Assembly: GCA_013054445.1 (NCBI GenBank)
Contig: JAAMPI010000607.1
Location: 1 to 30,454 of the forward strand
From: Cudoniella acicularis
Taxonomy: Eukaryota; Ascomycota; Leotiomycetes; Helotiales; Helotiaceae
Reading direction: 5' to 3'
Length of the DNA: 30,454 nt
Positions 9,612 through 20,059 of the stretch are shown piece after piece. A model generated the notes under the pieces. That model saw only the letters and a list, made by a program, of their open reading frames with translations. It was not told where the DNA came from and did no database searches. Within the stretch, counting starts at the first letter, position 1. Each line of letters starts with the position of its first letter. Both the position numbers and the translations under genes were made by a program.

Positions 9612-11087
9612 ATGGTACGGGTAAGCTCAGTGTTGGGAGCAGCCGGTGAGTGCCAGAAAATCCCTGTGCTGCGGATCATAAGAGCGCCGAGTGGGGAGCG
9701 GAGCTTGGCTGGGAACGCGCTGACATTTACACACTTCGTACAGCTCTTTTCTCCGCCACGACCTCAGCAGTCGACACTTCAACCGCAGAAGGATTTGTCG
9801 CCAGCGATCAAAGTATCGAATTTACTCTCCAAATCCCCAGTGGCAATGACAATGATTTATACTTCACGATGTCCGGACCGAGCAGTGCATCTTGGATTGT
9901 GCGTGCTCCTCCTTCTGCTTGCGTTCCGTCACAATGACCTCAATTGCTAATACAACTCCAGGCCGTGGGCATGGGAAGCGACAAGATGGATAATTCCTTG
10001 ATGATTATGATGTACTCCGATCCGACAGGCAAAAACGTTACCCTAAGCCCGCGACTCTCCTATGGGCACGTCGAGCCAAGCTACAGTAGCAATATCACCA
10101 CGCAGGCTTTCGGAGGGACGACTATTGCCAACGGAAGAATGATTGCTTTTGCGAAATGCTCAAATTGTCAGTCATGGAAGGGAGGATCAATCGACCGGAA
10201 TAACACTGCGGCCAAGTTTATTTGGGCAAACGGGCCTTCCGGAAGCCTATCAACTTCTGATGTATCAGCCGGTATCAAGCGCCATGCATTATACGGTGTT
10301 TTCGAAATGGATCTTACTAAAGCAATTGGTCCGCCCATAGTACCAAATCCAAATACGGTCAGCTCTGCCGCAACAAAACAGGACTCAAACCAAACCGATC
10401 ATGACTTCTCGTCCGCTCTTCATGCTTGTGTTATGATCTTGGCCTTTGTTGGACTTATGCCAATAGGTCTGCTGATACTGCGTGTTATGGACAGCGTCAA
10501 ATGGCATGGCTGGAACCAGGCGCTGTCTACTGTTTTGGCACTGATTGGAGTCCTCTTGGGTGTTTATATTAGTACAATGTACAACAGGAGCAAGGGCTTC
10601 ACATCCGCCCACCAAATCATTGGATTAGTTGTTACTTTGTTGATGATTGGTCAATTTGTTCTTGGATTCCTCCACCATCGCATGTACAAGAAGACACAAC
10701 GCCCAACAGGATTGGCTCCTATACATGTTTGGTTAGGAAGAGTGGTCATTCCACTGGGCATTGCAAACGGTTTCCTGTAAGTCTTCCATGGTCTTGAAAT
10801 TGTGAAAATCTCAGATGTACTGACGAAATTTTAGTGGCTTCCCTCTGGCTCTTAATCCGCAACTCAATTGGGCAATGCTCGCGATGGTTCTGCTCGTCGT
10901 TGTTGTTGCTGGACCCTTGGCATTCTGGAGATGGCGAAGAAACGCGCAGAAAGCGAAGACGGCTTATGGCGTTGCGGCCGGAGGCTATTCTGCTGAGCCT
11001 TGGGCAATGGATTCAGCTGAAGCATCGCGAAGCAACATCAACCTCACCGATATGACCCCTCTAGGATATGAACCTTCTAGGATGTAG
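9612..11087 (+). CDS. DOMON (CDH-cytochrome-like) plus cytochrome b561 membrane protein
   Basis: Predicted transmembrane electron carrier: an extracellular heme-b DOMON domain tied to a membrane b561 core that can pass electrons across the plasma membrane. Exons are 9612-9645, 9744-9898, 9962-10776 and 10835-11087, all in phase, giving 418 aa. A short signal peptide is split by intron 1. The DOMON domain spans about residues 25-190. Met72 (GSDKM) and His171 (IKRHALYG) match the Met/His heme ligands of the cellobiose dehydrogenase cytochrome domain. Five membrane helices follow from about 210 to 365. Core histidines lie at 217 (SALHAC), 280 (SAHQIIG), 301/302 (FLHHRMY) and 318 (PIHVWLGR), as b561 bis-heme proteins need. 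The cytosolic tail after WRWRRN is short. The electron donor and acceptor are unknown. It sits two genes from a laccase. Confidence 0.9.
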
Positions 11088-12055
11088 CAGATACCAAGAT
11101 CTAGATACGAAAACATCAACTCATTGATGGCGTTTTTGGCAGTGAGCATTTGGATCGGCGTTATGGGGACCATTAAATGGCATTGATGCTTTGGAAGTGA
11201 TAATTGAACACTAAGTACATTTGAAAATGGCTTGGATGTTGATATGTCGTCTATATTTCATCTTATTATACCCTTGTACTTGCTCCTGCGGCTTTATGGG
11301 GGTGGCTACGAATACCAGAGCAAGTCAAGTGATTGCAAGACGTTGTGCTTAACGAAGATCTACGGCGTTGACGAAGTCTATTTCTTGTACTACTGAATGG
11401 TTTTACTTCAAGCCAAAACCCGAATTTTAATGGTTGTCTGCTTCTAAGCTTTTGCACGCTATGCGGGAAATAAATTTTCGAATTCTTACTTGGTCCGGTC
11501 TTTTCTGAGTGCCGGGGCAAACGAAAACCCGAATGAGCTGTTTGGAAGGTAATACACCCGCAGTAGGGTAGTGACTTAGACATGTTAAGTGGTCTGCAGA
11601 GCTCTCCCCTTATGATCAATATCCGGTACATAAATTCCGGTGAACGAAACTGTGTGATTTTACTGCTGCGGTGTTATCATGTTTGATGGACTGGGTGCCA
11701 GGCGCTCAGGAAATACTCGACCTAGTATTGATTTAAGTGTGAAATCAGTCATGCTTTGTACACTTATTCGATATTTACTAATTAGTACCTAGTGTTTTTG
11801 AGTCCTTTTTTCATTCAATGCTTCACGTGTGTTTGGTTTAATCACCAAGCACAGAAGAGTTCTTCATCTACAGGGTTTCCGATCTTCATATCTTCGCTCA
11901 AACAATCAATTTTATCCTACGCAATTTTCCATATATACACGATTCCAGTCCCCAATAAATAATCCAAAAGGACAAACCCTACCCAACACCCCTCCTGCCT
12001 CGCATTTTCCCAAAAAAAGAAAGTTTGTTTTAGTAATTTTTAAAAGGAAAACATT
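11088..12055. other. convergent intergenic region
   Basis: Lies between the 3' ends of the b561 gene (+) and the small secreted gene (-). No supported coding region, RNA gene or long repeat is visible; a 121-codon minus-strand frame at 11266-11631 has no domain features. Confidence 0.5.
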
Positions 12056-12790
12056 CTAGTTCGTTTGAGTTGGAGGAGTGCTCTTCAAGGTGATTGGGAA
12101 TGCACCGTCTGTGATAGCTCCGCCATTCCAGTAGAGGCCGTACACGCCGTCGGTGGTGGTGTTCAACCCCCAGAACATGAGCTCGTAGTCTGACTCGCTT
12201 GCTGCGTATGCCACGGATGTTCCAAACCCTATGCGAACAGGAGTCAGCAAAGTGTCATACAAAGTTCTTGGGAAAAACTAGATGTCTTCGGAGTAGTTCC
12301 CCATGTAGTTTTGTGACAATGGACAGCGAGAGGGAGATTTGGTCAGGAACACTCACAGGCAAAGCCGGTGTCCACAGCTCCATCTGGGAGGCTGCTGTTG
12401 GTTGCGAAGCCCACCTGCGAGAAGGCGCCGGAGCTTGGGAGAATGTACATGTACAATGTCTCGTTGAAGGTCACAGTTGAGCTGTTGGCATAAATAGGCC
12501 ATGGCACCGAGCTGTCAGACGAATCTCCTCCGAAGGTGATGTTGGTTTGAACTCTAGTTACGTCGTCAAGACCTTTTTGTCCGATATAGGCAAGCCCTAC
12601 TGAGATTAGTATGGTTGAAGGCATACGCAAACAGGAATGTCTTACCTTCCGAATAGAAGACAGGCGCGCCGTTGGTGTCCGAGCCATAAGCATACAAAGA
12701 AATGCCCGTGTCACGCTTATGTTTTATCAAGGAAGCATTTGACAAGCCAGCGATCGCCAACAAGGAGAGGAAAGGAGAATTGAATAACAT
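12056..12790 (-). CDS. small cysteine-free secreted protein with Kex2 site, unknown function
   Basis: Family not recognised. Minus-strand exons are 12790-12646, 12596-12357 and 12228-12056, in phase, giving 185 aa. The ATG at 12790 begins a signal peptide (MLFNSPFLSLLAIAGLSNA), followed by a short pro-segment ending KHKR at 23-26, a dibasic Kex2-type site. The mature part starts DTGISLYAYGSD. It is rich in G, S, T, N and aromatics, with five N-glycosylation sequons (NIT, NSS, NET, NSS, NTT). It contains no cysteine in the spliced product, unlike most fungal small secreted effectors. Alternating hydrophobic stretches suggest a beta-sandwich; that is inference. The intron 1 acceptor is either TAG before 12596 or CAG three bases earlier (one extra Val); both keep the frame. 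It is divergent from the laccase, sharing a 1.3-kb promoter region. Confidence 0.82.
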
Positions 12791-13877
12791 AGTGAAGGTA
12801 GTAGTAGAAGTGAGACTTGGCTGAAGAAATGCGAGTAAAGAATGGATGATGAAGATCTGGTTGATTGTTGATGGCTGTTCATCACCAGCAGTCTTCAATG
12901 GTTAAGTATATTCTTCGGCTTAAACTCGTGCTTTGGAAAACTGAAGAATAATTTCGAAATAGAAAATTCTGCCCCGGCTCATCTCTTCAAGGGGTGGCGC
13001 ATGTTCAAACTTTGTCAACGTCCACCTCGAATCCACGACTCTCATGGCTGAGGAGAATGCCTCGCCTGGTGACGAATATCCACCTAATTTCTCGGGTAGT
13101 CCTCCTTTTCTGGGCCAGCCGGACTGGGACTCGTTCACGTCATATCGGATCTAAATTCCTACCCGGGTTGTCCTCGTCGCCCAGGCCGGAGAGGCTGAGC
13201 AACAGCTTGTCATTGGACTTGCTACCTATTCATAGATCGGCCGTGCACAAGCAGAAATTATGTCGTTCCCACGCACGTGACTGTTTCAAGTTCGACATGA
13301 CAAGGGAGAGGATCCACCCTTCTGTGGCTGACAGGTTCGTTTATCTTAACTCCTCCGAAGAACACGCATGCTTAAATTCGTCCCTATTGTCCACATCAGA
13401 TGAGTGGCATAATCGCGGGCGGGATTGGCGAGAAACATCGAGTTTCAAAGCCTGTAAGTGGTCGTTTGTTTTGCTCGACTGGGCTGAAAACACGTTAGCG
13501 ATTCGACGAGTCAGCGTAATCCGTTTGCTTTGAGCTTGTAAGATTGGACTGCTTTCTCAACGGGGTCGACTAGAAGTCGTCACGAACCCTCCTAGGGCTT
13601 GTTCTGAGCGAGGCTCAGACGGGGAAAACCCGCAAACGGCTCTGCGTTCTTCCAAACGACTGTGCGTCTACATCGCCAACCTGCGAGGCTACGTCTTCCC
13701 TGAGACTGCTTGACCCCTTTCATTCAATCAACCTTTGCTAGTGCATACCGCAGTCGTAGATCTCCTAGATGCAGAGAACGCTCCATACAGAACGTCCACG
13801 CGGTGATCTGTTGGTGCCGTATCCGGAAAACGACCGCCATCTCATCGCTATGCCGTTCCAAATTTGAACCTTTCCTA

Positions 13878-13908
13878 GAACCTTCAGAGAACCTTCAGAG
13901 AAGTCTTC
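13878..13908 (+). promoter_or_regulatory. heat-shock-element-like GAA/TTC array upstream of laccase
   Basis: Alternating GAA and TTC units occur at GAA 13878-13880, TTC 13883-13885, GAA 13889-13891, TTC 13894-13896, GAA 13900-13902 and TTC 13906-13908. The first two GAA..TTC pairs have the canonical 2-nt spacing; the other gaps are 3 nt instead of 2. The unit GAACCTTCAGA is repeated twice exactly (11-bp period, one helical turn). The array ends 15 bp before the TATA box. Hsf1 binding is inferred from the motif. Confidence 0.5.
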
Positions 13909-13923
13909 TCGAGGACATATCTG

Positions 13924-13930
13924 TATATAA
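13924..13930 (+). promoter_or_regulatory. TATA box of the laccase gene
   Basis: TATATAA lies 136-142 bp upstream of the chosen laccase ATG and is followed by a CT-rich leader, the usual fungal arrangement. Its position also argues against using the in-frame ATG at 13934, which would sit at the TATA box. Confidence 0.65.
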
Positions 13931-14065
13931 GTCTTGAGAAAGTCTCTCAATTCAACGCATCATCAACCATCGATCCACCCTCATTCGTACTTCGACAGCA
14001 GCTTCCTTCTTTTTTCTCTATCTTCATCCGCTCTTCACTTCCGTTGTATCCTCACTCTCTTCGTC

Positions 14066-16012
14066 ATGCATTTGCCATCCTTATTGGCCTCCGGCTTGGC
14101 CCTGATGACTTCAGGTGCCCTCGCTGCTCCTCGACACTCACTTAGCAAACGTTGCACCAATTCTGCCAGTGACCGCGCCTGTTGGGGCGACTACGATCTT
14201 TCAACCAACTATTATGATGAAGTGCCTGATACGGGAGTCACTCGAGAATACTACCTTGAGCTGGTCAACACGACAGCAGCACTAGATGGTGTCTCCAGAG
14301 ATGTGCTTCTTGTCAATGGCACCTTCCCAGGTCCTACTCTCTTTGCCGATTGGGGTGACACTGTTGGTAAGTACCCCGTTTCATTCGCGGCCTGGCAGAG
14401 CACACTATCGAGGAGCTTGCTAGCTGCTACCAAGGACCCTTCCAGGGGTCTCGGGTAGCTAAGCGAGCCCCCTCCCTCCTACTTCTCTTTAAATATTTTT
14501 CAAATCGCGTACTAACACCCCACTAGTTGTCAAACTATACAATGGTCTCACTAACAACGGAACCGGCCTTCACTTTCACGGTATCCGACAAAATTATACA
14601 AATCAAATGGATGGTGTTCCAAGTATCACACGTAAGAAACCTTTTCTATTGTTCCTTCCCTTGATTCTTTGTTCTAAGTGGCTAATTTTCCTTATAGAAT
14701 GCCCCACTGCTCCTGGGGAATCAATCACTTACACATGGAGAGCTACTCAATACGGCTCAACATGGTACCACTCTCATTTTGCCCTCCAAGCATGGGAGGG
14801 TGTTCTCGGCGGTATCATTATCAACGGTCCAGCATCTGGAAACTACGATAACGATGCCGGGGTGATGTTCCTTAACGATTGGAGTAAGTCCTTCAACATT
14901 CAAATTCAGAAGAATAGACACTGACAGCGATAATAGCCCACAAAACCGCGGACGCGATGTACACTGCAGCTGAGACTTCCGGCCCACCAACTCTCGACAA
15001 CGGTCTTATTAACGGAACTAACGTCTACGACGATGCCGGCTCGCGCTTCGAGATGGACGTCACTGAGGGCGAGTCTTACAGAATCAGACTAGTGAACGGC
15101 GCCATCGACACTCACTTCAAGTACATGATCGACAACCACACTATGACTGTAATTGCCATGGACCTTGTTCCAATTGTCCCATACGAGACTACCGTCCTCT
15201 CCATCGGAATGGGCCAACGCTACGACATCGTGGTTAACATGACCGAAACCTCAGGCGACTACTGGATCCGCGCCATCGCCCAAACCTTCTGCAGCGACAA
15301 CGACAACGCCAACAACATCAAAGGCATACTCCGCTACGACTCGACCTCCACCTCCGACCCCACTACCTCCGCTTACTCCTACGACGACAACTGCGACGAC
15401 GAATCACTCACTGACCTCGTCCCGTACTATGCCCTCGACGCCTCCTCCGAGTCCACTGAAGATGACTTCGCTGTCACAGTCGGAAAATCAAATAACCTCT
15501 TCAAATGGTATATGGAAGCAATCACGTTTAATGTGTCTTGGGATGATCCTACCCTTCTTTCTGTTTACAACAACGATACCACTTTCACCTCGCAGGAGCA
15601 CGTGATCACCCTCGATACCGCTGATGAATGGGTCTACTTCGTCATCGAGACCACGCAAGCTGTTCCCCACCCGATCCATCTCCACGGGCACGATTTTTTT
15701 ATCTTGGCCCAAGACACAGGAACTTACTCTTCCTCCACAACACTTTCGCTGACGAACCCGCCAAGAAGAGACGTCGCTATGCTTCCCGCTTCGGGATATC
15801 TTGTTATTGCCTTCCAGACTGATAACCCCGGCGCTTGGCTCATGCATTGCCATATCGGATGGCACACCAGTGAGGGGTTTGCCCTGCAGTTGGTGGAGAG
15901 GTATAGTGAGATTGCTGCGTTGATTGATTATGATACTCTCAATTCTACTTGTGCGGCTTGGGATACTTATGCTACGACCAATGATATTGAGTCTGAGGAT
16001 TCTGGAGTGTAG
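14066..16012 (+). CDS. laccase (three-domain ascomycete multicopper oxidase)
   Basis: Secreted copper enzyme oxidising phenols with reduction of O2 to water (EC 1.10.3.2). Exons are 14066-14366, 14527-14631, 14698-14883 and 14937-16012, giving 555 aa. A signal peptide ends SGALA; LSKR (31-34) is a Kex2-type propeptide site. All four copper motifs are present: HFHG (H116, H118), WYHSHF (H160, H162), HPIHLHGH (H442, H445, H447) and HCHIGWH (H501, C502, H503, H507). The residue ten after Cys502 is Phe512. Most ascomycete laccases have Leu there, and high-potential basidiomycete laccases have Phe. The C-terminus is DSGV, the ascomycete plug that enters the oxygen tunnel; unlike many relatives there is no cleaved tail after it. 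An in-frame ATG at 13934 is rejected because it lies next to the TATA box and would bury the signal peptide. Possible roles are lignin or phenol attack, or pigment formation. Confidence 0.96.
14415..14468 (+). repeat. nested inverted repeat (hairpin) inside laccase intron 1
   Basis: Within intron 1 (14367-14526), GACCC 14435-14439 pairs with GGGTC 14446-14450. GCTACC 14426-14431 pairs with GGTAGC 14454-14459. GCTTGC 14415-14420 pairs, with one G-T wobble, with the complementary 14463-14468 end. Together they make a three-step stem-loop of about 54 nt. The function is unknown. Confidence 0.6.
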
Positions 16013-17993
16013 ATGAAGGTCTCTTTGGGATTTTGAGATGGAGTTTGAAAATGATTGCGTTGCTGGGTTTACGAGAGGTGGGAGGCGATTGGGATATTGG
16101 ATAGGGAGACGATGGGATGAGATGCGTTGCTGCGTATACTTTTCTTTTGTTTGTTTGGGTTTGCATATTTGGGTGTGTTCATTTGGGCTGTTCGGGTTGG
16201 GAGCTGGTGCGCATTTGGCATTGGGTGGAGCTGTTCATAGCTGTCTGTAGTTTGTAGTTTCTATCTCGCTTAAGATTCGGGATTCAAGGGGTGGGCAAAA
16301 GAAAAGTACTACTGCATGAGTTTGGGCGCAATATTTAGAAAGGATATCATAACAACTATATTTCAAAGAATAAAAAATATTCATCATATTCTTGAGCTTG
16401 TGTTTATTAAATTGTGATCAATAGGAAGCGTTCTTTTACTCTTCTTGGGATCCCGATCACTTACAACTTGCATACTTCGTATTTGCAAGCTGAAATATTC
16501 TAAAACGAGGCATTGAAAATACATCAGTGATTGTGACTTTTTCAATTATAATGGTACGCACAAGCGCGGAGTTAGGAGAGCTAAGAGTGAATCCCCATAA
16601 TTCTTTAAAGTTGCCTATTTACTGACGAATGTTTTCTCACCAACGACCACCAGGGACACTTCTCAATCAAAGTATAAATATAATACCTAGCCTCCCAGCC
16701 TTCCGCTCCTTTCAACACGAAATAACCACACAGGCGTGTTCATGACATTCTTGGACTTTGTTCGAGATACTCACTTTAAAAAGCCCCACAGGATTGAACT
16801 TGGCAACCGCCAGGTGGACTTAAGCAAACCCGTAAACATCTACGAGTAGTTTTGAAGCACAAGGCTGGCAATTATATGTTGTATGGGTGAAATTGAATAT
16901 TGACAGCAGATGGTTTTGATTGACAGCATAGCATATACGGCAACGTTGGAACTTGAGTTGGGCGTTGTAGAGGCCGGTAGGCCAAGTGTAGAGAAATGAC
17001 TAGTAGGGATTTTACTGGGACAGTGGGGAATGGAATGGGGGTACCTCCCACATCCAGACTCCACCTCGAAAGGTGATCTTTATAGTATGTTCTGATGTTA
17101 AGCTGAGGAAGATATGCTTTGATTGCGTTTCGATTTTATGGACGTGTAGTCGATGAATTGCGAGCTAATGCACGGGAAGTGAATTTGCGAATTTGCAAGT
17201 ATATTGTTTTGCTCTTTTTGAATTCTAAACCTAAAACCCTTCCTGTCCACCTCATTAGTGATGTAGTTGATAAGTGTTGGCAAGGAGTCGTTCTAAAATT
17301 TCGAATACATCTATCTACTCATCGAAGGAGATTATTTATGTTGAAAAAAATGGACGGAAAACAATTAAACAATTTATTATTGTTATGAAGATTCTGCATG
17401 CTGTGGCTGTCAAGCTGAGGACACCTATACTACGGATATATTGCCCCAGATCATCAAATATTGGTGAGTATCTGTAGCGGTATCTCAACATGGTAGCTGT
17501 ATCATGACGGCCAAGGCCCTTCGGTTAAGTCAACCAGCTAATCGTAAGAGTTTATTGAACGGGAATAGTAAATTAGAACAAAGGTAAAGCGTGCCAGCTC
17601 TTCTCCCTCTTCTCTTTTCTGTCCTACACTGGAGCCTTTAAACTCAAACGTTATCTGAACGAAAAGAACCTCAACAGCAGTTGAAGTTCTTGACAGCAAA
17701 GTACTTTTCGACAGTAGAGCATGCATAACAAAATTCACACTCGAGGTAGGTTTTTACTCCCCGGGTATCTCCAACACTCCGTAGTGAGGGGTGGATCGAT
17801 TTCACCTAAATTTTGGACCGTATAGCCTTGAGAGGCACTTCGTACATCCCGGGCCCTGCCGAGGGTTGATTTGAGCAATTCTTTACAGTGCTAAAACACC
17901 GCAGTGCAATTAAGTTCCTTTCTTAAATAGACCTGTATCAGAGGTATCCTGAGACTCAAAAGTGAATTTAAACAATGTTCCACAGTACTGCCC
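16013..17993. other. long AT-rich gene-free interval
   Basis: Nearly 2 kb between the convergent 3' ends of the laccase (+) and MFS (-) genes. The first 250 bp are GT-rich and look like laccase 3' UTR. From about 16300 to 17500 the DNA is AT-rich with only short frames and no domain signal. A GTTCAATCC stretch resembles a pol III B box, but no tRNA fold forms around it. It may be decayed DNA; no recognisable transposon ends were found. Confidence 0.45.
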
Positions 17994-20059
17994 TCAAATC
18001 CTAAACCTGAACCCCTTCTTTCCCGCCTCTGTAGGACCAGAGTTGTTGATAGCACCCTCGACGAAGATGCCCCTATCTAGCTTGGCATTCAACCTCACAA
18101 GAATGATCCTCAGCGTCAAAGCAGCCACCATACCCATGAAAGCCATCAAACAATTCACAATCATCGCCACCAGGTATCTCGGCCCTTCTATTCGTCAGCA
18201 AATACACGGCAAAGAGTACAAATGGAAAGGGAACATACCCATGCTGGTATCATACATATAACTTGCATAAATCGAACTGCAATTAGAAACAGCATTGATG
18301 AAAGCCAGTGCCGCAGCTCGCTTGGCCGGTGGCCGTGGAAGGGAATTGCTGATCCAGGCAAGGGCAACAACGTAACCGCTGTAGACGCCGGGAACCATGA
18401 GCATCATTGCTACGTATCGCGGGCCGGTCTTGGTGGTTGCTGCAGCGAGGATGTAGGCGAAGACTGCGAAGCAGAGGGGGAGGACGATGTGGAAGAAGCG
18501 CTCGCCGGTTCGGTCTAGTTTGTGGTTAGTGAATTTCTGTTGTTGAGGAGAAGGAGAGGGAAGCTTGCCTGCGTGCCAGGAATTGAGGAAGGTTGTTATG
18601 ACGGCTAGGACGTAAGGAGGTGCTGTTAGGAGGAGCGTGTTGACGGTGTTGTAATTTAATGTTGCTACCACGGTGCTGTAAAATGTCAGCTGAAGCAAAC
18701 AGATAAGATCTGGGAGTATTGAAACTTACGGGAAGAAGTTCGTGACAGTTCCTGATGCGACAATTCCGAATAGCAACACCATTAGAACGTAGGTCTAGAA
18801 TTGCGAGAGTCAGCATATGCCCATTTCAGCGTATTTCGGAGCGGAAGGGAGAACCCTGAGGTTTTGGGGCTCAGGGGGGTCACTATTTTCTTACCTTGAC
18901 ATCGGAAAATGCAAGTTTAAGCCCCTGGATAAAATGTTGGTGTTGAGAGTCCTGCCAGTCCTCTTGACCTATATCCTCCTCAAGGCGCCAAACTGCCAAC
19001 TCCCGCTCTTCGTCCGTTAGCCATGACGTCGTTTTAGGGAAATTCGGTAGAATTAGAAACGAAGCAAGCGCAATTAAAATTGTGGCTGCTCCCTCAATGA
19101 TAAAGAGCCAGCGCCATGCGCGAAGCCCTTTTGTTCCATCCATGTGTGCTTTGATACCAGCAGCAATGAGGCCAGAAAATGCTCCACTTATTAGTGCTCC
19201 AGAATAGAAAATAGCGGTCCGAAATCCAAGTTCTTTCCTGGTGTACCAGCAGCTTAGATAGAAAAGGCATCCGGGCTATAAGAGAATTAGCCACAACTCT
19301 GTATTTGGAAAGGTTTCCTCGTGACAAAAAGTGAAAACAGCAGTTAAAAACTTACAAAATACGCTGCCTCCACAAATCCGAGCGTAAACCTCGTCGCTAT
19401 GAGTCCTCCATATGATTCGCACGCAGCTGTTGCGGCGGAAATGATACCCCAGACTACCATACAAGCCGGAAGATAAATTCCTGGTTTTCCGATTTTGTTC
19501 AAGAACAAATTAGATGGAATTTGCATTAGAAGATAGCCTAGACATTGCGAGTTAGTTCCTGCAGCAAGGAGGGAGGCACAGTTTTCAAAGAGAGGAGTAG
19601 TGTTGTGGCACGGCAGTGGTGTGAACATACCCACGAACAAGATGCTAACCGATGTCTGGAATTCAGCACCCTTCAAGTTCAGATCTTCCACGATTCCAGC
19701 CAGCTTTGCAGCAGCAATGTTGTTCTACAAAATTAGTGAGAGCAAAATAACAGGGCTGGAATTCTTACGCGATCAAGGTAGTTCATGATATACATCAGCA
19801 CAATCATCGGCATCAATCGCATATCGATTTTTCTCCTCAGGCTATTTTCTACCTTCAATCTTTGCTCAGGCGTCATATTGCGAATGAACTCTGGTGCTTC
19901 AAATACTCGGCTTGGAGTGGTCGCAATGGCAGGGGCCTCGATGGTGGACATATCTTTGCCATTGTCGTCGACTTGTTCAATTACGACCTTATCACCAGAA
20001 TCACCACTGTCGGATATAGGAGAAATGACCTTATCGCCACCGTCGTACACAGGAGCCAT
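17994..20059 (-). CDS. MFS permease, Dal5/allantoate-type anion:cation symporter family
   Basis: Proton-coupled uptake permease of the plasma membrane, 547 aa. Minus-strand exons are 20059-19769, 19724-19631, 19537-19356, 19275-18895, 18794-18730, 18675-18239 and 18187-17994; every junction keeps phase. After a polar N-terminus of about 75 residues, helix 1 carries the family motif MNYLDRNNIAAAK. It continues with LMQIPSNLFLNKIGKPG, RFTLGFVEAAYFPG and WYTRKELGFRTA, as in Dal5, Tna1 and related organic-anion permeases. A central cytosolic loop (LPNFPKTTSWLTDEER) and six more helices follow. The last intron acceptor can be TAG (18188, giving an E) or AAG three bases on; both stay in frame. An in-frame ATG at 20140 would add 27 residues; the shorter start is preferred because MAPV-type starts fit the family. 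The substrate (allantoate, nicotinate, other carboxylates) cannot be told from sequence. Confidence 0.92.

Larger units (their letters stand above)
12791..14065. promoter_or_regulatory. shared divergent promoter of the secreted-protein and laccase genes
   Basis: About 1.28 kb without a supported gene. The 179-codon plus frame at 12994-13533 is basic and serine-rich without domains. Contents include inverted repeats at 13584-13618, a heat-shock-element-like array at 13878-13908, and a TATATAA box at 13924-13930. A pyrimidine-rich leader runs up to the laccase ATG. Confidence 0.6.

Noticed and set aside
9650..9937. 95-codon frame overlapping the first introns of the b561 gene
   Set aside because: Only the part equal to exon 2 matches the DOMON domain; the ends read through introns.
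12994..13533. 179-codon plus-strand frame in the laccase promoter
   Set aside because: No domain, odd composition, no splice context, and it lies in a shared promoter region.
13934..14065. upstream in-frame ATG for the laccase
   Set aside because: Lies four bases after the TATA box and would place the signal peptide about 44 residues inside the protein.
16776..16800. pol III B-box-like GTTCAATCC followed by a T run (minus strand)
   Set aside because: The T stem does not pair and no cloverleaf forms.
4216..17525. recurring GGCCCTTCGG (about 4218, 7418, 17515)
   Set aside because: Flanks do not match between copies, so there is no evidence for a dispersed element; probably chance.
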